DNA of 9,267 bases from UBA4719 sp038249115 (GCA_038249115.1 JBBRWQ010000112.1:1-9267), one strand, 5' to 3'; counted from the first letter of the stretch, positions 1 to 6,570 are shown. Notes: a model not told the origin generated them from the letters alone. Translations and numbers: made by a program.

Positions 1-783
1 AGCCAGTTCGAAGGTTACGAGCAGCTGGCGGAGTTCGACTGGGCCGGCTACCGGGTCCGGTACGGCGATATCGGCCGTCTCGACCTGATCTTGGCCGCCG
101 AAGACGACAGCACCAACAACTATCGCCTGTCCAAGCAGGCCGACGTGCTGATGCTGTTCTACCTGTTCTCAGCCGAGGAACTGCGTGAGCTACTGGACCC
201 GATGGGCTACTCGCTTCCACCCGGGGCGATACGCCGAACCGTCGAGTTCTATCTGGCCCGCACCAGCCACGGCTCCACACTGAGCCGGCTCGTGCACTCG
301 TGGGTACTCGCCAGAAGCGACCGACACCGTTCCTGGTCCCTGTTCACCCGGGCCCTGGACAGCGACCTCGCCGACATCCAGGGCGGGACCACCCGCGAGG
401 GCGTCCACCTCGGCGCCATGGCCGGCACCGTCGACATGGTCCTACGCTGCTACGCCGGCTTGGAGGTGCGCGGCAACGTGCTGTGGGTGCACCCGGCCCT
501 ACCGCCGGAGCTGCCCCGGGCGGCCTTCGAGATCGTCTACCGCGGCCAACCCATTCACGTCGAGCTGACTCGCGAACGGGTCTCGCTCGCGTTGCGGTCG
601 CGCTCCGGCCCTCCCGTCACCGTGTGCGTCGAGGGCCAGGTCAGCGTCCTCTCGCCAGGCGAGCGGCACGTGGTCGCCCTGACGCCCGAGGGGGCTCCGC
701 CCACGACCGCGCGAGTCTTGACCACCGAGATCTCGTCTATGCCCGGAGCTCATGGTGGTTCTTCGATCCAGGGGGCGCCGTGA
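1..783 (+). CDS. GH65-family glycoside phosphorylase/hydrolase, C-terminal part (5' end outside window)
   Basis: This is the last 260 residues of a glycoside hydrolase family 65 protein; the frame is open from base 1 and stops at TGA 781-783. GH65 enzymes act in the cytoplasm on alpha-glucosyl disaccharides such as trehalose, maltose or kojibiose, mostly by phosphorolysis. Family features seen are TSHGSTLS (fragment residues 88-95), which fits the phosphate-binding segment of the catalytic (alpha/alpha)6 barrel, and GVHLGAMAGT (134-143). A beta-sandwich C-terminal domain follows (about 155-240), starting near a VHPALPPELP stretch typical of actinobacterial members. Full-length relatives are about 750-800 residues, so roughly two thirds is missing, including the catalytic acid. 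The substrate cannot be decided from this part. The TTG at 91 would only be an internal start, since homology-like sequence continues upstream of it. The stop overlaps the next gene by 4 nt (GTGA). Confidence 0.88.
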   Translation, partial: SQFEGYEQLAEFDWAGYRVRYGDIGRLDLILAAEDDSTNNYRLSKQADVLMLFYLFSAEELRELLDPMGYSLPPGAIRRTVEFYLARTSHGSTLSRLVHSWVLARSDRHRSWSLFTRALDSDLADIQGGTTREGVHLGAMAGTVDMVLRCYAGLEVRGNVLWVHPALPPELPRAAFEIVYRGQPIHVELTRERVSLALRSRSGPPVTVCVEGQVSVLSPGERHVVALTPEGAPPTTARVLTTEISSMPGAHGGSSIQGAP

Positions 784-1820
784 CGCACGCACACCCCTCC
801 CGTCCGGAGCTCCCTGTGGCGCGCGGTCTCAACCAGCGGCTCGGCTGGTCGCTGACGGCCGCTGCCCTTGCCCTGCCCGGTTGGTGGTGGCTGCGTCACC
901 AACGGTCGGCCGCGGTGCGCTTCTTTGCGCCAGGGGCCGGTGACGTTATGCGTGCCGGACCGCTGCGAGTCCGGGTCTTCGGCACCGGGGAGACCGTGAT
1001 CCTGCTCCTGCACGGGATCATCGCATCCGGCGACACCTTCGGTGCCACCTACGACGACCTCGGCCGATCGGCCCGCGTCGTTGTGCCAGATCTGCTCGGC
1101 TTCGGCGCATCGATGGACACGGCCGGCCCGTGCGACGCGGCCGCACACGTGGCCGCCCTCGACGCCGCCCTCGGCGCGCTCGACCTGGACCAGCAGCCGA
1201 CCACAGTGGTGGGACACTCCATGGGCGGTGTCCTCGCGATCCGGTGGGCAGCGACCCACCCGGATCGGACACGAGCGGTCCTCACCTTCGGAGCACCGCT
1301 GTACCGAACCCGCGACGAGGCCGACCAGCGGATGGGGGCCATGGGTCCGATGGCGGCTCTGCTTGCCGGCACCGGCCGGGTGGCTGAGGCAGTCTGCGCG
1401 TGGACGTGCCGCCACCGGGGCATCGCGTCCTGGCTGGCCGTCGGCTCCGCGCCCGACGTGCCCGTCTCTATCGCTCGCGGCGGTGTCAACCACACCTGGG
1501 CGAGCTACTCCGACTCCCTCGACAGCCTTGTTCGTGACGGCGGGTGGGCTCCCGCGCTCGAGACCCTCGCTGAGCGGGGAACCCGGGTCGTCATCGCTGA
1601 GGGCGCCCGGGACCCCGTGCCTGTCCCCGGCCGGGCCGGTCTGCTCGCTCGACAGCTTGCGAGTGTCCGATACGAGATCCACGAGTACGCCGACCACCTG
1701 CTCCCCCTCAGCGACCCCGGCTGGTGCCGCGCCCTGATTGAGCAGGTCACCTCACCAGATGATGACTGGGGACCCACCCGAGGCGAGGAGGGAACCGAGG
1801 CCACGAACGGGACCAGCTGA
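780..1820 (+). CDS. Alpha/beta hydrolase with membrane-anchor-like N-terminus
   Basis: This is a 346-residue alpha/beta-hydrolase-fold protein. The GTG at 780 was chosen because it overlaps the preceding TGA as GTGA, a common translationally coupled junction, and because the frame upstream encodes only low-complexity Arg/Pro/Gly sequence antisense-like to the GH65 gene. The oxyanion-hole motif is LLLHGIIASG (residues 75-84). The nucleophile elbow is GHSMGG with Ser147, the probable acid is Asp278 (EGARDP), and the probable catalytic His is His306 (YADHLLP). Residues 21-38 are hydrophobic and Trp-rich (ALPGWWWL) and could be a short membrane anchor or signal anchor. The substrate is unknown: the family includes esterases, lipases, haloperoxidase-like and epoxide hydrolases. 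Its link to the GH65 gene suggests co-expression, but no shared pathway is evident from the sequence. Confidence 0.87.
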   Translation: MTHAHPSRPELPVARGLNQRLGWSLTAAALALPGWWWLRHQRSAAVRFFAPGAGDVMRAGPLRVRVFGTGETVILLLHGIIASGDTFGATYDDLGRSARVVVPDLLGFGASMDTAGPCDAAAHVAALDAALGALDLDQQPTTVVGHSMGGVLAIRWAATHPDRTRAVLTFGAPLYRTRDEADQRMGAMGPMAALLAGTGRVAEAVCAWTCRHRGIASWLAVGSAPDVPVSIARGGVNHTWASYSDSLDSLVRDGGWAPALETLAERGTRVVIAEGARDPVPVPGRAGLLARQLASVRYEIHEYADHLLPLSDPGWCRALIEQVTSPDDDWGPTRGEEGTEATNGTS

Positions 1821-1981
1821 AGCAGACCCCACCGGGTTTGCCAACCGCCCAGTGCCAGGCGTTCGCCACAGGGCCGGCTGCGCACCGGTCTCCAGACGCC
1901 TCGTCGCGTCGCTCAAGGCTTGGGCGCCATCCAATCGTGCCGATGGCCGGAGGTCGGTTGCGGGCCGGGACGCACAGTCGG

Positions 1982-1994
1982 CCGCACGGTGCGG
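1982..1994. repeat. Short dyad in the 234-bp gap before the channel gene
   Basis: The sequence CCGCAC-G-GTGCGG is a 13-bp dyad (6-bp arms, 1-bp centre) about 60 bp upstream of the channel gene start. It lies in the 1821-2054 intergenic stretch, where no gene, tRNA or strong terminator was seen. A TAGACT at 2002-2007 could be a -10 element, but no convincing -35 lies at the right distance. The dyad could be an operator or chance in GC-rich DNA. Confidence 0.3.
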
Positions 1995-2054
1995 ACGACC
2001 GTAGACTCCGGACCCGGATATGCGCAGAGCTGTGACAGCCTGATCGGAGGACCG

Positions 2055-2951
2055 ATGGACTGGTTGGCCACCGCAACAGGGGCCGCCCTTGTTCTGCTCG
2101 TGCTCCGCGACATCTTCCACACCTTGGGCCATCCTGAAGGGCAGGGCAGCCTGAGCCGTTTCGTGCTGAGCACGATGTGGCGGCTGTCGCGGCTCCGAGG
2201 TGGGCGTGGGCCCTTGGCTCGGTTAGCGGGACCGCTAGCGTTGCTGGCCGTCATCATCGTTTGGGGCACGGTGGCGGTGGTCGGTTGGGCGCTGCTCTAC
2301 TGGCCCTCTGTTCCCGAGGGTTTCGTGTATGCCTCCGGGCCCGTCGCGGGTGGCACCGACCGCGTCCTGGACGCCATTTACATCTCGATGGTCACGATGT
2401 CGACTCTCGGCTTCGGCGACATCGCCCCGGCTGCCGGCTGGCTGCGCATTGCCACTCCGCTCGAGGCACTCTTCGGTTTCGCGCTCCTGACCGCGGCCGT
2501 CTCCTGGGTGTTGCAAATCTACCCGGCCTTGACCCGGCGCAGAGTGCTGGCGATCCGGCTGTCGTCCCTGCGTCGCGCGGACGTTCTCGCCGAACTATCG
2601 ATCGCCGATTCCACCCTTCTGCCAGGGGTCCTGGAGCGACTCTCGACCGACATCATCCATGCTCAGGTCGACCTGAGCGCACACTCGGAAACCTACTACT
2701 TCCGAGACGACGACCCGAACGCCTCGCTCGCGGCAGCGCTGCCCTACGCCGCGGAACTCGCCCGGATCGGGGCCACCTCGTCGCGGCGCGACATGCGGCT
2801 TGCGGCCAATCTGCTCACCCGTGCGCTGGAAGACTTTGCCGGGGTCCTCACGGACCGGTTCCAGCACGCGGGTCCCACCATGCACGAGGTGCTCGCCGCC
2901 TACGCAGCCGACCATGGGCACGCGCCCGCGATCGGGCGGCACCACCAATAG
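2055..2951 (+). CDS. Two-pore-domain-like potassium channel family membrane protein
   Basis: This is a 298-residue protein related to the Ion_trans_2 (Pfam PF07885) potassium channels. The ATG at 2055 follows a GGAGG ribosome binding site (2046-2050) at good spacing; the open frame upstream to 1920 has no such signal. The visible order is a short hydrophobic N-terminal segment (3-17) followed by DIFHTLGHP, then a transmembrane helix (about 60-82) and an extracellular turret. The pore helix and selectivity filter TLGFGD come next (Thr117-Asp122), then a second core helix (about 132-156). This is the outer helix-pore-inner helix plan of a K+ channel. The roughly 140-residue C-terminal tail is hydrophilic and helical, with many Ala/Leu/Arg, and shows no NAD-binding RCK motif, so the gating ligand is unknown. 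It probably works as a tetramer in the cytoplasmic membrane. It lies apart from its neighbours and seems to have its own promoter region. Confidence 0.85.
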   Translation: MDWLATATGAALVLLVLRDIFHTLGHPEGQGSLSRFVLSTMWRLSRLRGGRGPLARLAGPLALLAVIIVWGTVAVVGWALLYWPSVPEGFVYASGPVAGGTDRVLDAIYISMVTMSTLGFGDIAPAAGWLRIATPLEALFGFALLTAAVSWVLQIYPALTRRRVLAIRLSSLRRADVLAELSIADSTLLPGVLERLSTDIIHAQVDLSAHSETYYFRDDDPNASLAAALPYAAELARIGATSSRRDMRLAANLLTRALEDFAGVLTDRFQHAGPTMHEVLAAYAADHGHAPAIGRHHQ

Positions 2952-3003
2952 TCTGGCTAACATCGGGTGAGCACAACCACAGAACGCCCGTCCAATGTGC
3001 GTG

Positions 3004-3020
3004 CCTTCAGTGAACCTTCA
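3004..3020. promoter_or_regulatory. 11-bp-period direct repeat upstream of the Usp gene (candidate response-regulator box)
   Basis: CCTTCA occurs at 3004-3009 and 3015-3020, exactly 11 bp apart, with GTGAA between. OmpR/PhoB-type regulators usually bind tandem half-sites about one helical turn apart. The same layout (YCTTCA-NTGAA-YCTTCA) occurs in the divergent promoter of the two-component system at 7393-7409. Further TTCA half-sites lie at 3038, 3060 (inverted) and 3101. A regulatory role is inferred, not shown. Confidence 0.5.
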
Positions 3021-3037
3021 CATGAACCGCCGTCAAG

Positions 3038-3069
3038 GCTTCATCGACGCCCGGCATCCTCGATGAAGC
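3038..3069. promoter_or_regulatory. Perfect 10-bp inverted repeat upstream of the Usp gene
   Basis: GCTTCATCGA (3038-3047) and TCGATGAAGC (3060-3069) are exact reverse complements separated by 12 bp. The site begins 18 bp after the CCTTCA direct repeat and lies about 125 bp before the Usp start. The 9-mer CTTCATCGA is also found at 7405-7413 in the promoter of the two-component system. It could be an operator for a dimeric regulator; as a terminator it is unlikely, because it has no T-tract and lies nearly 90 bp after the channel stop. Confidence 0.45.
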
Positions 3070-3193
3070 AAGGACAGCGGCAGGGGACGAAGGCCGCGTG
3101 CCTTCATCAGGCGGCTGTCGGGTCGATGGCTTCGCAACTTGGCCCCGGTCAAGGTCATGTCGCGACCTACCAACTACACACGAGGAGCTCACC

Positions 3194-3688
3194 ATGACGA
3201 ACGTCGCAACCCCCTCCCCCCAGGTTGACGGGGCAGCCGGACGTGTAGTGGTCGGGGTGGACGGATCGGCCAGCTCAGACCAAGCACTGCGCTGGGCGCA
3301 CTTCTTGGCCCAAACGCTCCGAACCGACCTCGACGCCGTCACCGCGTGGCAGTCACCCGCGACCTGGGCCGCGGCCGGTTGGACCGCGCTTCCCCCCGAC
3401 AGCTGGAACCCGGCGGCTGACGCCACCACCCTCCTGGAGTCCGCCATCGATCGCGTACTTGGGGAGAGCCACCGAAGCAGCATCCTTCTCAGCGTGCGCG
3501 AAGGAAGCGCCGCACGCGTCCTTCTCGACGCCAGTCAGGGAGCCCAAGCACTCGTCGTCGGAAGCCGAGGCCACGGCGGATTCGCCGGCCTACTCCTGGG
3601 ATCGGTCAGCGCCGCCTGCGCCGAGCACGCGAAGTGCCCCGTCCTCGTCGTCCACGGCGACACGCCCCCTCCAGGAGCGACCTACTAG
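3194..3688 (+). CDS. Universal stress protein (UspA family), single domain
   Basis: This is a 164-residue cytoplasmic protein of the universal stress family (Rossmann-like alpha/beta fold, usually a dimer). The ATG at 3194 is preceded by GAGGAG (3182-3187). The N-terminal strand VVVGVDGS carries the conserved Asp23, and the C-terminal ATP-binding signature G-x2-G-x9-G-S is complete (Gly123, Gly126, Gly136, Ser137), followed by the closing strand PVLVVHG. It is therefore of the ATP-binding Usp class. The length matches one Usp domain; many actinobacterial Usps are tandem two-domain proteins of about 300 residues. Such proteins are often induced by hypoxia, starvation or redox stress. No mycobacterial-type DosR box was seen upstream; the upstream region instead carries TTCA-type repeats shared with the two-component promoter at about 7400. 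An IS110 element follows within about 100 bp. Confidence 0.93.
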   Translation: MTNVATPSPQVDGAAGRVVVGVDGSASSDQALRWAHFLAQTLRTDLDAVTAWQSPATWAAAGWTALPPDSWNPAADATTLLESAIDRVLGESHRSSILLSVREGSAARVLLDASQGAQALVVGSRGHGGFAGLLLGSVSAACAEHAKCPVLVVHGDTPPPGATY

Positions 3689-3725
3689 ACGGTATGGCGT
3701 GACCGGCTGTTGAGGCTGGTTGCGG

Positions 3726-3804
3726 CCGGGGCCTCGCTCGCGCAACGGTCGTGAGTTACCTGGCAGGAGCGGCCTGCTCGGTTCACATGCGTGGGAGGCC
3801 CCGG
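3726..3804 (+). ncRNA. Nested hairpin in IS110 left flank covering the transposase RBS (possible bridge-RNA part or translation block)
   Basis: CCGGGGCCTC (3726-3735) is the exact reverse complement of GAGGCCCCGG (3795-3804), which contains part of the GGGAGG ribosome binding site and the first base of the GTG start. Inside it, successive nested pairings are possible: 3741-3744 with 3788-3791, 3751-3754 with 3783-3786, 3758-3760 with 3780-3782, and 3763-3767 with 3773-3777, leaving internal loops. IS110-group elements are known to encode a bridge RNA in the non-coding left end upstream of the recombinase. The fold was paired by eye, so whether this is a bridge RNA, an attenuator, or chance is undecided. 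Confidence 0.35.
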
Positions 3805-4906
3805 TGTTTGTAGAGCGTACGAGTGTTGGTCTGGATGTGCATGCACGGTCGGTGGTGGCGTCAGCCCTCGACACGGTCACGGGTGAGGTGGTCGAGGCGC
3901 GACTGGTCCCGGACAACGAGATTGTCACCGAGTGGGTGCGACGGTTGCCTGGCCCGTGGGCGGTGGCCCGTGGGCGGTGGCCTACGAGGCGGGCCCAACC
4001 GGCTACGGCCTGGCTCGGCACCTGGCCTCGGTCGGGATCCGGTGCGAGGTCGCGGCGCCCTCGAAGCTGCAACGTCCCAGCGGTGATCGGGTCAAGACCG
4101 ATCTGCGTGACGCCCGGCATCTGGGCAAGCTGCTACGTCTCGACGAGATCGTGGCGGTCAGGGTCCCCAGCGTCGAGCAGGAGCGGGCGCGCGACCTGGT
4201 CCGGGCCCGTGAGGACGCCCGTCAGGACTTGATGCGTGCGCGTCAGCGGCTGAGCAAGCTGTTGCTTCGCCACGGCCACGTCTACAGCGGCGGCAACGCC
4301 TGGACGCTCAAGCACGATGTGTGGCTGCGATCGGTGCGGTTCACCGACCCGGTCGGGTCAATCACCTTCGACTCCGACTACGACGCCGTGCTCACGGTCA
4401 CCGCTCGGCGCGACCGGCTCGACACCGCGATCGAGACGATGGCTGTCGACTCGCTTTACACCCCGGTCGTTGCCCGACTTGGGTGCCTGCGCGGGGTGTC
4501 CACGCTGACCGCGTTCGCGTTGGCCGTGGAGATCGGCGACTGGGAACGATTCACCGGCCGCAGCATCGGCGCCTATGTGGGGTTGGTGCCCACCGAGTCG
4601 TCCTCGGGCGAGCACACCGCCCGCGGGTCGATCACCAAGGCCGGCAACGGACATGCTCGACGGCTGCTGGTCGAAGCCGCGTGGCATCACCGCAAGCCCT
4701 ACCGGCCCGGAGTCACTCTGCGCCGTCGCTGGGACGCCGCACCGGCCGCAGCCCGAGCACGCGGCGACGCAGGGAACCGACGCCTTCAACGTCGCTGGGC
4801 CGCTTTCGATGCACGGAGCAAGAAGCCCACCATCGCCTGCGTCGCGATCGCACGCGAGCTCGCCGGCTGGACCTGGTCCCTGGCGACCCTGGACCCCGAC
4901 ACGTAG
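3804..4906 (+). pseudogene. IS110-family DEDD transposase, frameshifted by a 14-bp tandem duplication
   Basis: The GTG at 3804 follows GGGAGG (3793-3798). The first part reads in one frame (VGLDVHARSVVAS, through WVRRLPGPWAV) and the rest, from AYEAGPTGYGLARHL to the TAG at 4904-4906, in another. The break lies at two exact copies of GGCCCGTGGGCGGT (3951-3964, 3965-3978). Deleting one copy joins the frames into a 362-residue protein, a normal IS110 length. In that repaired protein the RuvC-like residues are Asp11, Glu57, Asp95 and Asp98 (KTDLRDA). The C-terminal Transposase_20-type domain shows LRGVSTLTAFALA, YVGLVPTESSSGEHT and ITKAGNGHARRLL, with the catalytic serine probably in that serine cluster. 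All key residues survive, so the damage looks recent. Programmed frameshifting is not typical of this family; an assembly error is the other possibility. Confidence 0.85.
3951..3978. repeat. 14-bp perfect tandem duplication inside the transposase
   Basis: Two adjacent copies of GGCCCGTGGGCGGT. Fourteen bases is not a multiple of three, so the duplication shifts the frame; a single copy gives the continuous reading RRLPGPWAVAYEAGP. Confidence 0.95.
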
Positions 4907-4982
4907 CGGGGGGGGGGTCCCACCATCTCCTCTGGCCCGCGGTAGCAGCGCTTCAGAGAAACCAGCGCCCTAGCTATGAGAA

Positions 4983-5002
4983 TCCCGCTCAACCAAGCGG
5001 GA
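4983..5002. terminator. Hairpin after the transposase gene
   Basis: TCCCGCT (4983-4989) pairs with AGCGGGA (4996-5002) around a 6-nt loop, about 75 bp after the transposase stop. There is no T-tract, so it is at best a weak or non-canonical terminator, or a structural part of the IS right end. Confidence 0.35.
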
Positions 5003-5125
5003 AACGCTCGCTTCTAGAGCAGCATGAACCCTCCGGCCGAACGCACCGAACCAGCAGCGAAGACCTGCGCATATCAGCATTGACAGCGTGTCGAGACCCG
5101 CTCACCGCAGGCACAGAGGAAACCC

Positions 5126-5164
5126 GAGACGCCGTCCCTGATGGCCAAGCAGGGACGGCGTCTC
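5126..5164. terminator. Strong hairpin with perfect 15-bp arms, probable (bidirectional) terminator
   Basis: GAGACGCCGTCCCTG (5126-5140) and CAGGGACGGCGTCTC (5150-5164) are exact reverse complements with a 9-nt loop. No T-tract follows on either side, but in high-GC actinobacteria strong stems without U-runs often end transcription. It lies between the convergent transposase and kinase genes, 285 bp from the kinase stop, and could serve plus-strand transcripts or mark the end of a lost gene. Confidence 0.55.
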
Positions 5165-5352
5165 ACCACGCCCTCTTGACAACCGGTACCGCCATATCAG
5201 CTAGTGGCCGATTCTGCGGTGGCGTCATCGACGCGCGGGGCTCGGACTCTTCGGCCGTGCGGTGCAGGGCGGATCGGTCCCGCCGACTGCCCTACCGCGC
5301 CGGGCCAGGCCGGCTCGCTGAAGTCGAACACCAGTCAGAGTAGGCTGGGTCC

Positions 5353-5370
5353 AGCCCGGTCAAGCGGGCT
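5353..5370. terminator. Small hairpin downstream of the kinase gene
   Basis: AGCCCG (5353-5358) pairs with CGGGCT (5365-5370) around a 6-nt loop, about 80 bp past the minus-strand kinase stop. It is a weak terminator candidate for the regulator-kinase operon, with no T-tract. Confidence 0.3.
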
Positions 5371-5448
5371 TCAAGAGCAGTTCGGCACAGCCTCGCGGGG
5401 GATCTCCATGGCGGTGGCCGTGACTACGAACGCGCCTGACCGTTTCCT

Positions 5449-6570
5449 CTAGTTCGCGGCGCGAAGGCGGATCATGAACGTCGTTCCCACCCCCACCGTG
5501 CTCGCGACGGAGATGCGACCGCCCTGGGCTTCAACCAGTGCCCGGGTGATCGTCAGCCCGATCCCGCTGCCGCCCTGCTCTCGGTTTCGCGCCGTATCGG
5601 CACGATAGAACCGGTCGAACACGTGCCTGATGTGCTCGGCGGCGATGCCGTCACCGATGTCGGTGACGCTGAACTCGACCCAATCGTTCCCGGAGCGTCG
5701 GCAACTGACAGTGATCACCCCGCCGGCCGGACTGTGACGGATCGCGTTGTCTAAGAGATTTGCGAAAACCTGGCCCAGTCTTTCTGGGTCTCCGAGGATT
5801 CGTGCGACATCGGGGTCGACCTGTGCCACGAGGCTGACGTCCTTGGCCAGTGCGCTGGCTCGCGCTGCGGCGATCACCGTTGCCACCAGGTCGGTGGCGA
5901 GTACTGGTCTCACCTCGATGGCAAGCTGGCCTTCTTCAGCCCGCGAGACCGCGCCGACGTCTTGTGCGAGACGCAGGAGCCGGTCGGTGCTGGTTCGGAT
6001 GACTGTCAAGGTTTCGTGATCCGCGTCGCGCAACCCGTCCTCGATGGCCTCCACGTGCGCGTCGATCGTGGCCAGGGGAGTCCTCATCTCATGGGCCAGG
6101 TCGGACAGCATTCGGCGGCGAGTACGCTCGACCGCGCCCAAGCGGTCGGCCAGTTGGTTAATGGTCTCGGTGAGCCGGTCGAACTCGGTTCCGAGACCGG
6201 GACGAGCGACCCGGGTCCGGTAGTCCCCCTCCGCGATCCGGCCCGCCGAGTCCCCCACGGCGTCAATGGAGCGCTGCAGCCGTCGAGTCAAAAACCACGT
6301 GACCGCGAGAGCGACGAGAAGGGACACGAGTACCGCGACGACCACGGAGATGAACATGGCCGAGGCGAAGGCATCTTCGACGTGGGACGTTTCGGACGGC
6401 GTGTGCGCGACCCCGGCCCGCTTCAGGTGGTCCTGAAAGATGCCGGGGCCGACCGAGGCGGCGACGATCCACGAGGTCGTCGCCCCGGCCACCAGAACCA
6501 GCGCCTGGGCGATGAGGAGTCGCGAGGCGAAGCCGGGGCGCGCTTGCTCCCGGCCACCCTCAGTGGTCAT
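5449..6570 (-). CDS. Two-component sensor histidine kinase (likely copper-responsive)
   Basis: This is a 373-residue membrane histidine kinase that should phosphorylate the response regulator encoded just upstream. The ATG at 6570 was chosen because it overlaps the regulator's stop by 11 nt (ATGACCACTGA); an ATG at 6633 would add 21 residues deep inside the regulator gene. Visible order: transmembrane helix 1 (about 17-38), a short outside loop (39-71), helix 2 (72-94), HAMP linker (about 95-147), HisKA with LAHEMRTP and phospho-acceptor His160, then the ATPase domain. The ATPase domain has an N-box (NLLDNAIRHS, Asn275), DIGDGI, FDRFYRAD and GGSGIGLTI. All motifs are intact. The outside loop carries three histidines (48, 56, 63) and could bind a metal. 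Copper as the signal is inferred from the neighbouring multicopper oxidase and the promoter repeat, not from the kinase itself. Confidence 0.9.
   Translation of the reverse strand: MTTEGGREQARPGFASRLLIAQALVLVAGATTSWIVAASVGPGIFQDHLKRAGVAHTPSETSHVEDAFASAMFISVVVAVLVSLLVALAVTWFLTRRLQRSIDAVGDSAGRIAEGDYRTRVARPGLGTEFDRLTETINQLADRLGAVERTRRRMLSDLAHEMRTPLATIDAHVEAIEDGLRDADHETLTVIRTSTDRLLRLAQDVGAVSRAEEGQLAIEVRPVLATDLVATVIAAARASALAKDVSLVAQVDPDVARILGDPERLGQVFANLLDNAIRHSPAGGVITVSCRRSGNDWVEFSVTDIGDGIAAEHIRHVFDRFYRADTARNREQGGSGIGLTITRALVEAQGGRISVASTVGVGTTFMIRLRAAN

Larger units (their letters stand above)
3726..4906 (+). mobile_element. IS110-family insertion sequence, minimal extent
   Basis: The element is defined by its DEDD transposase/recombinase gene and the structured left flank. 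True ends are not visible: IS110 elements usually lack terminal inverted repeats and target duplications, so the limits given are minimal. The left end should lie between the Usp stop (3688) and about 3726, and the right end somewhere after 4906. The element sits between the Usp gene and the histidine kinase and appears inactive because the transposase frame is broken. Confidence 0.7.
4907..5448. other. 542-bp stretch without a convincing gene (IS right flank and convergent intergenic region)
   Basis: The stretch lies between the transposase stop and the kinase stop, which face each other. It contains a G10 run (4908-4917) and three hairpin-forming inverted repeats (4983-5002, 5126-5164, 5353-5370), listed separately. 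A TTGACA at 5176-5181 looks like a -35 element but has no good -10 at 16-18 bp. An 82-codon plus-strand frame starting GTG 5204 has no ribosome binding site, is of low-complexity composition and runs into the kinase stop, so it is not called. The IS right end is expected somewhere here but was not located. Confidence 0.6.

Noticed and set aside
300..779. Upstream extension of the alpha/beta hydrolase frame (open back to 300)
   Set aside because: It overlaps the GH65 gene in another frame, encodes Arg/Pro/Gly-rich low-complexity sequence, and the GTG at 780 is a natural coupled start.
750..1697. 315-codon minus-strand frame opposite the alpha/beta hydrolase
   Set aside because: It is the antisense of a clear gene with all catalytic motifs; its translation shows no domain and has typical GC-rich shadow composition.
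2952..3193. A DosR-type box controlling the Usp gene
   Set aside because: The GGGAC...GTCCC-type palindrome expected for DosR is not present; only a loose GGGGACGAAGGCC was seen.
4321..5343. 340-codon plus-strand frame overlapping the transposase and continuing downstream
   Set aside because: The first half is an out-of-frame reading of the transposase; the downstream half has no start signal or recognisable domain.
5204..5452. 82-codon plus-strand frame just before the kinase stop
   Set aside because: There is no ribosome binding site, the composition is low-complexity and no known family is seen.
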